From Imperialibacter sp963977595 (GTDB taxonomy: Bacteria; Bacteroidota; Bacteroidia; Cytophagales; Cyclobacteriaceae), in NCBI RefSeq assembly GCF_048007035.1, contig NZ_CP180355.1:744001-808000 (forward strand): 64,000 bases of DNA, given 5' to 3'. The position numbers and the translations under genes are program-made. The notes under the pieces are model-generated. The model saw nothing but the letters and a program-made list of their open reading frames with translations, was not told the DNA's origin and did not search any database. Below, piece after piece: positions 44,732 through 52,980 of this stretch. Position 1 is the stretch's first letter, and every line of letters starts with the position of its first letter.

Positions 44732-45484
44732 CTATTTTTTACTCCAAAGTTCATAAAGCGGCATCCCCTGGCTGCTTTTTCCTGTGTGAGTCCAGTTATT
44801 TCCCTCCAGCTTATACCTGAATCCAAGCGATTTACCGATCCTGTCGTCTGCATTCGCATAGAATTCCAGGCTCTCCACATAGCCAGTCTGCGTGACTGAA
44901 TAAGTGCCACCAGCAGTTGCCACAAACTTCCGGGAAATTGCGTCAAAGGCGATCCATTGGAAACGGGTATCGGATAATATCTTGACGGTCTTTACTTTAT
45001 AGTCAGTTCTGATTGTGTCGCCTGCTTCATTCCTATAAGCCGCAGCGTACCAAAGGCCTGCCAACTGGCTCTTGTTTCCAGCATCAATTCGCTTCCAATC
45101 GCCCAGCACCATGCCGTCTCTCGCCACCAGCTTGTAACCGGTTTCGGTGGGCTTTGCATGCAACACGTGCTGTTTCCCCACCTGGTAATGATCGGGAGAA
45201 TGGAATTCGATGGTCACAGTCATTTTGTCTCCCTCCATCTTGTAAGTACCTCCGGAAGTAGAAAGGAAATGATGATCTTTTGTCAGAAAGGAAGCTGTGG
45301 TGAAGTACGTGTCACTGACGATCAAAATCTGAGTGACGGGTCGCCCTTTGTCAACACTTTCACTTATCCAGGCACCAACATATTCGTTATTAGCAGTGAC
45401 TCCGGCAGGCGCATCAGACGGGCTTTGCCAGGCCAGTAAAAAGCCCGGCAAAATCAGCCAGCATAAGATGCTCAAAAACTGCAT
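44732..45484 (-). CDS. Exported protein, tandem paralog A, internally duplicated
   Basis: 250 residues with a signal peptide (residues 1-18, LLAW). It has two similar halves, each with a strand pattern ending in GGTY: IVSDTYFTTASF...TSGGTY and ILSDTRFQWIAF...TAGGTY. It resembles a lipocalin-like or fatty-acid-binding beta fold, but the family is not recognised. The second half is closely similar to that of the next gene upstream (45495-46247), and the C-termini LYELWSKK and IYEVWSKR match. Starts 11 bases after the paralog ends, so likely co-transcribed. Confidence 0.65.
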   Translation of the reverse strand: MQFLSILCWLILPGFLLAWQSPSDAPAGVTANNEYVGAWISESVDKGRPVTQILIVSDTYFTTASFLTKDHHFLSTSGGTYKMEGDKMTVTIEFHSPDHYQVGKQHVLHAKPTETGYKLVARDGMVLGDWKRIDAGNKSQLAGLWYAAAYRNEAGDTIRTDYKVKTVKILSDTRFQWIAFDAISRKFVATAGGTYSVTQTGYVESLEFYANADDRIGKSLGFRYKLEGNNWTHTGKSSQGMPLYELWSKK

Positions 45485-45494
45485 CGGAGAACGA

Positions 45495-46247
45495 TCATCT
45501 CTTAGACCACACTTCGTAAATAGGATCTCCTTTGCTGCTCAAACCGCTGTGGTGCCATGCACCGTTTTTCAGTGAATAATCGAACTGCAAAGCGGCTCCT
45601 ACCCGAGAGTTGTCTCTGGAGAAGAACTCTATGTTCTCAGTGTACTTTCCTCCTTTGGTAGTGTAATTGCCTCCCCCGGTGCCAAAAAACTCCCCGGTCG
45701 AAGTGTTGTAGGCGATCCACTGGAAGCGTGTACCTGACAGGATTTTCATGGTTTTGCGTGGCCCGCTTGTATCCCGGTTGGCGATGCTCCCGTCATCGGC
45801 CTTGCGACCAGACATGAGCCAGGGTCCTGCCAAAGCACCAGGCTTGCCTTTATCTACATTGGTGAACGCATAGTAAATCGAGCCATCGGAGTTGCTCACC
45901 GTGAAACCTTCTTTCGTTTCTTTCAAATTCAGCGTCGTTGGCTGGCCAACAGAAGAGGCGTCTGAGCTATTGAACTCTAACGTGACTGAAAGTGAATTGT
46001 CAGTGGCAGAATAGCTACCTCCCAGGGTGGTGATAAAGGAACCGTCGGCTTCGGCATAGGTAGCCATGGAAAAGTATCCGTCGGTCATGACAAGCATGTG
46101 TTTAGCAGCCTTACCACTTACAGTGCCTGTGCTACTCCATGCTCCCGAAAGATCCAGCTTTCGATATGAGTCAGCAGAGGTGAACGAAAAACTAATTGCG
46201 GCCGCCAGTGCTATGCAGACCATTGCCAGTAAAGTGTATCTCTTCAT
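45495..46247 (-). CDS. Exported protein, tandem paralog B, internally duplicated
   Basis: 250 residues with a signal peptide (MKRYTLLAMVCIALAAAISFSF). Like its neighbour it has two related halves: VMTDGYFSMATY...TLGGSY and ILSGTRFQWIAY...GTGGGNY, and a Trp-rich C-terminus (IYEVWSKR). It arose by gene duplication with paralog A. No function is known. It lies 110 bases downstream of dnaN on the same strand, but a separate transcript is likely since the gap is non-coding. Confidence 0.65.
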   Translation of the reverse strand: MKRYTLLAMVCIALAAAISFSFTSADSYRKLDLSGAWSSTGTVSGKAAKHMLVMTDGYFSMATYAEADGSFITTLGGSYSATDNSLSVTLEFNSSDASSVGQPTTLNLKETKEGFTVSNSDGSIYYAFTNVDKGKPGALAGPWLMSGRKADDGSIANRDTSGPRKTMKILSGTRFQWIAYNTSTGEFFGTGGGNYTTKGGKYTENIEFFSRDNSRVGAALQFDYSLKNGAWHHSGLSSKGDPIYEVWSKR

Positions 46248-46357
46248 GGGTATATGTTTGAGTTAATAACTCAAATTAATGAAAAACAATGACACACTAA
46301 AGCATCAGTAGCGGCTACTGGCGAGAAAAAAGATGATCGGTTTAAAACGAGTTTAGC

Positions 46358-47482
46358 TTACACGTAGTTGTTAAGCATTACCGGCATTACCAGCATGAGG
46401 AGGTCTTCATTCTCATCTTTGTCAACCGGCACGAGCAAGCCTGCTTTGTTGGCTGCCTGAAGTTTAAAGGAAATCTTTTTCGATTCGAGGTTACTCAACA
46501 TCTGAATGAGGAACTGAGCATTGAATCCGATTTCAATATCTTCTCCATCGTGCTCACACGAAAGTCTTTCGTTAGCTTCATTCGAGAAGTCAAGATCTTC
46601 AGCAGAAATCATCAGTTCACTGCCTGTGATTTTAATCCTTACCTGGTGGGTGGTTTTGTTGGCGTAGATCGCAATCCGCTTCATGGAGCTGAGGAACTCC
46701 AGGCGGTCGATGGTCATGATGTTATTGTTTTCCGCCGGAATGACATTGTCGTAGTCGGGAAAGCGCTCGTCGATAAGGCGGCAGATCATCTTAACATGAT
46801 CGAACTTGAAATAAGCGTTTGACACATTGAACTCCACACTCACATTGGTGTTTTCTCCCGGCAGTGTTGTTTTCAGCAGGTTCAAGGCCTTTCTGGGGAT
46901 GATCATTGAGTTGGTCACATCCGCAGCCACATCCACCCTGCGGTAGCGCACCAGGCGGTGGCCGTCTGTGGCCACAAAAGTGGTATTGGTTTCGTCAAGC
47001 TTGATGTAAACGCCAGTCATGGCCGGGCGAAGCTCGTCGTTGCTGGTGGCGAAGAAGGTATTGTTAATGGCTGTTGCAAGCACGTCCGAAGATATGTTCA
47101 CAGAAAAACCGTTGGTTACTTCAGGCACCTTAGGGAAGTCGGTAGCGTTTTCGCCTGAAAGCTTGTAGCGTCCATTGTCGGAGCTGATCTCGATGCTGTA
47201 GGTGTCTTCGTCAACAGAAATGGTTACTGGCTGCTCAGGGAGGTTAGAAAGGGTTTCCAGCAAAATCTTAGCCGGAACTGCAATGCTGCCATTTTCTTTG
47301 GCCTCCACTTCTATTTCGGTAATCATAGAAGTTTGCAGGTCAGAAGCAGTCACTTTCAATGTTCCGTCGGTAATCTCAAATAGAAAGTTTTCAAGGATAG
47401 GCACTACCGGATTAGTGGTAATCACTCCCTTGATAGCTGATAGTTGTTTGAGTAGATATGATGACGAAACAATGAATTTCAT
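46358..47482 (-). CDS. dnaN: DNA polymerase III sliding clamp (beta subunit)
   Basis: The ring-shaped processivity factor of replication, 374 residues, normal length. Three repeated clamp domains are evident: the N-terminal MKFIVSSSYLLKQL, PVVPILENFLFE, the central GVYIKLDET...FVATDGHRLVRYR, and the C-terminal end LVMPVML. It is single, away from dnaA in this window. A TAACTTTG -7 element lies 38 bases before the start. Confidence 0.97.
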   Translation of the reverse strand: MKFIVSSSYLLKQLSAIKGVITTNPVVPILENFLFEITDGTLKVTASDLQTSMITEIEVEAKENGSIAVPAKILLETLSNLPEQPVTISVDEDTYSIEISSDNGRYKLSGENATDFPKVPEVTNGFSVNISSDVLATAINNTFFATSNDELRPAMTGVYIKLDETNTTFVATDGHRLVRYRRVDVAADVTNSMIIPRKALNLLKTTLPGENTNVSVEFNVSNAYFKFDHVKMICRLIDERFPDYDNVIPAENNNIMTIDRLEFLSSMKRIAIYANKTTHQVRIKITGSELMISAEDLDFSNEANERLSCEHDGEDIEIGFNAQFLIQMLSNLESKKISFKLQAANKAGLLVPVDKDENEDLLMLVMPVMLNNYV

Positions 47483-47519
47483 AGAATTTCTGTATTGTAA
47501 GGTAAGATTGTTAACCCGG

Positions 47520-47527
47520 CAAAGTTA
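47520..47527 (-). promoter_or_regulatory. Likely dnaN -7 promoter element
   Basis: On the minus strand TAACTTTG matches TAnnTTTG exactly, giving a predicted leader of about 30 bases. No TTG at the standard -33 spacing was found. Confidence 0.5.
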
Positions 47528-47736
47528 TAACAAAAATTAGATTTGAGGGTAATAAAATGCTATTCCAGTCATCGTTGTCTGGGGAAATTTTACTTCCATA
47601 AAAAAAGTGCTTAATCACGGCGTAAACCGCTTTTTATCCGGTGCTTGAAGAATATTGTCTGATTGAGTTTAACGTACACAATTGCCCTGAAAAAAAATAT
47701 CCAAGACAACCCTTTTGTCCTAAAGCCGGACTGGCT

Positions 47737-47762
47737 GTTACTTTTCCTTGATGAAAAGTAAC
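47737..47762. repeat. Hairpin repeat GTTACTTTTC-N6-GAAAAGTAAC
   Basis: A perfect 10-bp inverted repeat with a 6-base loop, followed by CAAAAATC. I recall similar hairpins (AAAAAGTAACCAAAAA-type) scattered in many Cytophagales genomes, so this is likely a copy of a dispersed repeat. It lies in the 464-base non-coding gap (47483-47946), which otherwise shows no gene. Confidence 0.45.
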
Positions 47763-47946
47763 CAAAAATCATCGAAAAATTAACGCACAGGCCAATTGCC
47801 CGCACCCTTCCGCCATTTTTCTCCCGCCCTCCTTATTGGGCACGATGCGTTAAAAGGATTTGATTTCCTTGAAACCTTCGTCCCTCAAAAATTGAGAAGA
47901 GACATTAGTGTGTTCCAGTTTTTAACCAGGAAACAGGCAATCTGGT

Positions 47947-48885
47947 TTAATTTTTAGGCCTTAAGTCGTCTGTGGAAATCAATAGCGAACGGACCCGGCC
48001 TGCATCACAAACAGAGTAATTTCCTGCCTCGTCCTTCAGCAGCACATAGGGCTGATCGGTTGGTCCCGGGTAGACATCAAGCTCCGTATTCTTAGCAGAA
48101 TCGATGTCCCTCAACCTGATGGTTGCCACAGGCGTTGCGTCCATTAAACTGTCATAAACAGGAATTTGCCCCTTGCTGATGAACTCGTTGGTAAAAAAGG
48201 ACTCGTACTGCTGAATATAGTTTTCCAGCACAAGGGTGTCTGCTTCCGGCAAGTCGACCACTTTCAACGTGGTCTTGTCAAAGGCAATGGTCACATCCTT
48301 CTTCTGATCATCGGCATAGTCAATTGTTAAAGACTGGATCGAGCGCCAGTCGCTGGAAAACAGCAGCCTGTTACGCCATTGGTTTTCAGTAAATTCAAAA
48401 ATGCCTGAAACATAGTTCGGATAGCCGGGCAGCTCCACCTGATACACCTTGCTGTCCCCCGCCAGGGAGAAGTAAGATTCGGTTTTCGAAGGGTTGCCGG
48501 TAGCAGTAAACTCAGCGAGCACACCCTGCTCTCCACTGATAATTACTTTTCTGCCTGATGCCATCCACTGCTTTACTTCAGCCAGTTGACTTGGCCCCAC
48601 TTCCCTTTTCACCCTCACCAGCTTCAGCACGCCCACAAGGAAATTTCGGATGGATCGATCCACTTTGTACTTGTCGTTGACCAGCCACTTGCTATTCGCT
48701 TTGCTCAATACCACGCTGTTCTCACCGGAAATCATCTCAATACGTGAGATTTTGGTCGTGTCGGATAGCTCCAGTAAATCGTATCCTACAATGGATGTTT
48801 CGGATGGCCGACCGGCCCACCATGTGCCGGCAATTAGCAGCAACAAAACGCCCAGAGAAATAAGTAGTGTGGTGTTTTTATGCAT
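47947..48885 (-). CDS. DUF4340 protein of the gld ABC-transporter operon
   Basis: A 312-residue membrane-anchored protein with one N-terminal helix (about 5-24) and a periplasmic beta-rich region with repeated modules typical of DUF4340 (LVNDKYKVDRSIRNFLVGVL). In many genomes it accompanies a GldG-like ABC auxiliary protein, as here, where it starts 4 bases after gldG. It probably works with the GldAFG transporter. Function unknown. Confidence 0.83.
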   Translation of the reverse strand: MHKNTTLLISLGVLLLLIAGTWWAGRPSETSIVGYDLLELSDTTKISRIEMISGENSVVLSKANSKWLVNDKYKVDRSIRNFLVGVLKLVRVKREVGPSQLAEVKQWMASGRKVIISGEQGVLAEFTATGNPSKTESYFSLAGDSKVYQVELPGYPNYVSGIFEFTENQWRNRLLFSSDWRSIQSLTIDYADDQKKDVTIAFDKTTLKVVDLPEADTLVLENYIQQYESFFTNEFISKGQIPVYDSLMDATPVATIRLRDIDSAKNTELDVYPGPTDQPYVLLKDEAGNYSVCDAGRVRSLLISTDDLRPKN

Positions 48886-48889
48886 GGCC

Positions 48890-50575
48890 TTAGAACCTTG
48901 TGTATTTTCTCTTTCTTAGGAACATTTTAGCGATACCGAAGAGCAGCAAAAGCACCAAAGGGCCTGCCAGATTCAGTACCTGCCAGAATGTGTGGTTTTC
49001 ATCTATCTTCTGTTTATCGAGCGGTCGTATCTTCACCTCCCGGTTTCTGGCCAAAATCAATCCATCGTCGTCCATGAGGTACTCAAGGGCATTGACAATG
49101 AAGTCTTTGTTGGCGTATACTTTTTGAGAAATAGGGTCGATTCCCAGTTCCATTGGTTGCCCATTTTCAGGATTCAACTCATTGCGGATGAAATCGCCAT
49201 CGGCCACCACCACTATTTTTGAAGGCACTCCCTTTTCCCTGAAACCGGTTTTATTTACACCTCTTGGAAGCGCCCTGTTTCTATAAAGCGAATTAAATGG
49301 GCCTTCCAATAGGTAGGCCACGGGCTGACTACCCTGGTTGAATGCCTCCGGATTGATGCCTCCCCGGATATCGTTGAGATTAACCCTGACAGGCGACGAC
49401 AGCACCCTGGATCTTTCCGAGGTGAACATCAAAGGTGTCTTTACTATGCCGTCGGCTTTTACTGTGTCGATGGTAGAGGTGAATCGGAAAATCACAGCGT
49501 CCAGGTTTTTGACCATGGGATGCGCTGAAAACCGATTGACCTCAGGGAAAAACGGCCAGGGGATCAATTTCACTTGAGGTTGGTCGCCCACCATGCCATC
49601 GATGACCAGGAACTCGCCGCAGCTTAGGTCTTGCACAAAATCTTGGTTGATGCGGGCCCCGTAGTTGAAAAGCAGATCGGTAAGGTTGTGTTCAATTGGA
49701 AAAGCGATGGTGCCTGCTCCTTCCGCCCCTGCCATGTCGACGCTGAGCGCATCAATGAAAAACAGCAGCTTGCCCCCACTCATGACATACTGATCGAGCA
49801 GGTATTTTTCGTTTTCACTAAATTCTACTGAAGGCTTTGCGACTACGATGGCGTCAAACCCCGCCAATGGCTGCACCTGCCTGGCCAGCTGAATGGCACT
49901 CACCTCATACTTTTCCATCAGCAACGACTGAAAACCCGCCAGTGCCAGGGTGTCAATCGAATAATGATCAACAACTACCCCTACCCTTTTCCTGTCGTTA
50001 TTAACCAACTGTTTGATGGCATAGGCAAGGTTGTACTCCACTCCTTCTATCGACTGGTTGAGCAGCTCCTCGTTGCCATCGCCTTTGTTACCCTTGAGCA
50101 GCATCACGCCAGCTTCCCTGCCTCCGTATGAAATCAACGCCCCCGGATACAGCCGGCGGCGGACAGTATTGCCATCTTTGGTATAGCTCAGGTCGGTGGG
50201 CTGAATACCTTTAGCACTTAGCTCCATCATCATTTTTTCCTGGGCCTGGCGAGAGCCTCCGGCTACGGGATTCTTGAAAGTAAACTCAAGGTTTTTGCCA
50301 CCATACACGCTGAACTCTTCCAGCGTCTCCCTGATTGATTTCTGAAGCCTTTTCAGGTTGGAAGGCAGCTCTCCTTCGAGATAAACCTCCACATACACCA
50401 CCTCGTCGAGGTTTTTCAAAAGCTCTTTGGTGGGCGCTGAAATCGAGTACCGGCCCTCCTCCGTTAAATCAACCCTAACCGGCCAGGTATCGGCCAGCAT
50501 ATTGACCCAAACGACCAGAAAAAGGCCATTGAGCAATATCAACCATCGGGTCACCTGTCTGCTTTTCCAGTTCAT
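48890..50575 (-). CDS. gldG: Gliding-motility ABC transporter auxiliary component GldG
   Basis: 561 residues: an N-terminal membrane helix (about 9-29), a large periplasmic region with the GldG features (KNLEFTFKNPVA, VVDHYSIDTLALAGFQSLL, LDQYVMSGGKLLFFIDAL), and a C-terminal membrane helix followed by basic residues (residues 535-561). With GldA and GldF it forms an ABC transporter needed for gliding in some Bacteroidota. The gldF stop overlaps its start by 4 bases. Confidence 0.92.
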   Translation of the reverse strand: MNWKSRQVTRWLILLNGLFLVVWVNMLADTWPVRVDLTEEGRYSISAPTKELLKNLDEVVYVEVYLEGELPSNLKRLQKSIRETLEEFSVYGGKNLEFTFKNPVAGGSRQAQEKMMMELSAKGIQPTDLSYTKDGNTVRRRLYPGALISYGGREAGVMLLKGNKGDGNEELLNQSIEGVEYNLAYAIKQLVNNDRKRVGVVVDHYSIDTLALAGFQSLLMEKYEVSAIQLARQVQPLAGFDAIVVAKPSVEFSENEKYLLDQYVMSGGKLLFFIDALSVDMAGAEGAGTIAFPIEHNLTDLLFNYGARINQDFVQDLSCGEFLVIDGMVGDQPQVKLIPWPFFPEVNRFSAHPMVKNLDAVIFRFTSTIDTVKADGIVKTPLMFTSERSRVLSSPVRVNLNDIRGGINPEAFNQGSQPVAYLLEGPFNSLYRNRALPRGVNKTGFREKGVPSKIVVVADGDFIRNELNPENGQPMELGIDPISQKVYANKDFIVNALEYLMDDDGLILARNREVKIRPLDKQKIDENHTFWQVLNLAGPLVLLLLFGIAKMFLRKRKYTRF

Positions 50576-51297
50576 ATCCTTTGGTTGAGTTTAAGCCTGG
50601 TAATGAGCAGGAAAATGAAAATAACACTCAGGAAATAGACGATGTCCCTGGAATCGAGAAGGCCCTTACTGAGCGAATTATAGTGAGTAAGCATGCCTAG
50701 CTGCTCAAGGAACAATGAGTAGCTGCCCCACACGTTGATGGCAGCGATTGAGTTGAAGCCCGTGAAAAGGAAAAAGCAGAGGAATACAGCCAGTATAAAA
50801 GCAATGATTTGATTTTCTGATAACGACGATGCCATTAAACCAATCGACGTGAAAGCAGCCCCCAATAACACCAGCCCGACATAGGAGCCCAGGATACCGG
50901 CGGTGTCGAGGTTGCCCGGAGGATTGCCCAGCGACGAAATAGAGAAATAGTAAAGAGCGGTGGGCAGCAAAGTGAAAACGACAAGGAAGAGGCCTGCCAG
51001 GTATTTGCCACCTATAATCTGCACTTCAGAAAGCGGCCGGGTCAGTAGCAACTCAAGCGTCCCTCCCTTTTTCTCTTCGGCAAAAAGCCGCATGGTAATG
51101 GCGGGAATAAGAAACATCAGCACATAGGGCCCAAGGCTGAACAGCGTTTCCATGTCGGCATAGCCATAGTCGAGAACGCTGGTTTCAGGAAACACCCACA
51201 TCAGTAGACCAATGCCTGTAAGGAATACCGCTATCACCACATAGGCAATGAGGGAATTGAGGAAGCTATTGACTTCTTTGCTGAATACTGTCCACAT
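50572..51297 (-). CDS. gldF: Gliding-motility ABC transporter permease GldF
   Basis: A 241-residue ABC-2 type permease with six predicted membrane helices (residues about 15-36, 52-72, 97-125, 131-155, 162-185, 218-236). The conserved EEKKGGTLELLLTRPLSE is the cytoplasmic loop typical of this family. It lies 3 bases after gldA and overlaps gldG by 4 bases, so it is translated with them. Confidence 0.93.
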   Translation of the reverse strand: MWTVFSKEVNSFLNSLIAYVVIAVFLTGIGLLMWVFPETSVLDYGYADMETLFSLGPYVLMFLIPAITMRLFAEEKKGGTLELLLTRPLSEVQIIGGKYLAGLFLVVFTLLPTALYYFSISSLGNPPGNLDTAGILGSYVGLVLLGAAFTSIGLMASSLSENQIIAFILAVFLCFFLFTGFNSIAAINVWGSYSLFLEQLGMLTHYNSLSKGLLDSRDIVYFLSVIFIFLLITRLKLNQRI

Positions 51298-51300
51298 AGG

Positions 51301-52227
51301 CTAAGAAACTGTTTCTTGTGTGAGTTCCTTAAATATATTTTCCAGAGAGTTCTCCTCTTGCTGGATGCCCAACAGCGGCCAGCTATTTTCACCCGCCAGC
51401 TTGAGCAGCGACGGTCTGATATCCTTGCCAGCATCGATTGTAAGCCGGATCTTCCTGGCGTCGATGGTCTCTATATTGACTACTTCTTTCATTTTATCCA
51501 ACCCGGCAAAGCTGCTCATTTCTTCCGAAAACTCCAGCACCACATAGGTTTGGCCTTTGGCCTGCTTACCCAGCTCCTTCACCGTACTGTCGGCCACTTT
51601 TTTGCCCTTATTGATGATGATGACCCTTTCGCAAATAGCAGTCACCTCCTGCATGATGTGGGTAGAAAACACCACGGTCTTTTCTTTACCTATCTCTTTG
51701 ATTACATGGCGGATTTCCAGGATTTGGTTCGGATCGAGGCCGGTGGTCGGTTCATCGAGGATAAGCACTGGTGGATTGTGGATCAGTGCCTGAGCCAAAC
51801 CCACCCGCTGGCGGTAGCCTTTCGACAGCTGGCCGATCAGCTTGTTTTGCTCTACTCCCAGGCCGCACAGGTCAATCATCTCCTTTACCCGGTTGGTGAG
51901 GGCATTGCCTTTGATTTTGTGCACCTGGCCAATGAAAGCAAGGTACTCATGCACGAACATGTCGAGATACAGCGGGTTGTGTTCGGGCAGGTAGCCCACG
52001 TGGTTGCGCACCACAGCCGATTGGGTTTCCACGTCGTAGCCAGCCACAGAGATCGTTCCTTCGGTGGGAACAAAATAGGTGGTGGCCATTTTCATGGTGG
52101 TGGACTTGCCAGCACCATTGGGGCCTAAAAACCCGAGAATTTCTCCTTTCTTAGCCGAAAAAGAAAGATGATCAACCGCTCTCTGAGCGCCGAAAACCTT
52201 ACTTACATTTTGTACCTCTAGCGACAT
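51301..52227 (-). CDS. gldA: Gliding-motility ABC transporter ATP-binding protein GldA
   Basis: The ATPase of the GldAFG transporter, 308 residues. Walker A is GPNGAGKST (35-43), signature LSKGYRQR (134-141), Walker B LILDEPTTGLDP (155-166), and the H-loop is VVFSTHIMQEV. The C-terminal ~90 residues are a regulatory extension as in GldA. It follows the SDR gene by 24 bases on the same strand. Confidence 0.93.
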   Translation of the reverse strand: MSLEVQNVSKVFGAQRAVDHLSFSAKKGEILGFLGPNGAGKSTTMKMATTYFVPTEGTISVAGYDVETQSAVVRNHVGYLPEHNPLYLDMFVHEYLAFIGQVHKIKGNALTNRVKEMIDLCGLGVEQNKLIGQLSKGYRQRVGLAQALIHNPPVLILDEPTTGLDPNQILEIRHVIKEIGKEKTVVFSTHIMQEVTAICERVIIINKGKKVADSTVKELGKQAKGQTYVVLEFSEEMSSFAGLDKMKEVVNIETIDARKIRLTIDAGKDIRPSLLKLAGENSWPLLGIQQEENSLENIFKELTQETVS

Positions 52228-52251
52228 ATCCTGAATGCAACCCCAAAAATA

Positions 52252-52956
52252 TTATTTTTTAGGCTTTCCTTGTGGTCTTAGGGGTCTTAATTCAATATCA
52301 GCTGGTAAGTAATTTGGGTGGGTGTCCAATAACTCGACTACCGACTTGGCAATATCCTCAGGCCGCATCATGTTTTCAGGCGGTGTAGAGGTATGCCTTC
52401 CTTCGAAGAAATGTGTATTGGTAGAGCCCGGATACACACCAGTGACTTTGATGCCAAAGTCCCGGAGCTCCATCATCATGGAGTGTGTGAGTCCGGTTAC
52501 CGCATGCTTGGTGGCGCTGTATGCTGCGTAGCCTTTCACCCCATTGAGCCCGGCAATAGAGGAAATATTAATGATATGGCCGAAGTCGTTTTGCTTCATT
52601 TGCGGCACCAATAACCTGGAGATATAGAAAATGCTGTCTACGTTGGTGCGAAACATTGTCTGCCAGTCTTCGGGCTTGGTGTCCTCAAAAGCCGAAGGAA
52701 TGCCAAGTCCGGCATTGTTGATCAGAAAGTCGATAGTGTTGCCAAATTTAGCTACTGTGGCCTTGTAAGCAGCTTCAATCGACTCAACCGACTGCACATC
52801 GGCTTTAATAAACTGAAAATCGTTGTCTGAAATTCCGGGATCTGTTCTGCTCCAGCCAGCTACCTTCACTCCCCTCTCTAAAAGCTCCTCTACAATGGCA
52901 AGGCCTATTCCCTTGCTCGCTCCTGTTACAATTGCCGTTTTACCTTTCAAAATCAT
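52252..52956 (-). CDS. Short-chain dehydrogenase/reductase
   Basis: A 234-residue NAD(P)-dependent SDR oxidoreductase. The nucleotide-binding motif TGASKGIG (11-18), NNAG (80-83), the catalytic Ser133, and YSATK (Tyr146, Lys150) are all intact. It resembles 3-oxoacyl-ACP reductase-like SDRs; the substrate is unknown. It lies upstream of gldA by 24 bases, so it may be part of the gld operon; a link to gliding is not established. Confidence 0.9.
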   Translation of the reverse strand: MILKGKTAIVTGASKGIGLAIVEELLERGVKVAGWSRTDPGISDNDFQFIKADVQSVESIEAAYKATVAKFGNTIDFLINNAGLGIPSAFEDTKPEDWQTMFRTNVDSIFYISRLLVPQMKQNDFGHIINISSIAGLNGVKGYAAYSATKHAVTGLTHSMMMELRDFGIKVTGVYPGSTNTHFFEGRHTSTPPENMMRPEDIAKSVVELLDTHPNYLPADIELRPLRPQGKPKK

Positions 52957-52963
52957 ACTTTTG
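52932..52963 (+). promoter_or_regulatory. Promoter for the PagL-like gene, inside the SDR 5' end
   Basis: TTG (52932-52934), 21 bases, then TACTTTTG (52956-52963) matches the Bacteroidota consensus. The predicted start near 52970 gives a leader of about 11 bases. It overlaps the first codons of the divergent SDR gene. Confidence 0.55.
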
Positions 52964-52980
52964 AGTCTTTCACTTGTTCG

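Noticed and set aside
51316..52128. 270-codon frame opposite gldA
   Set aside because: Shadow of gldA; His/Gln-rich sequence is what the reverse of the coding frame gives.
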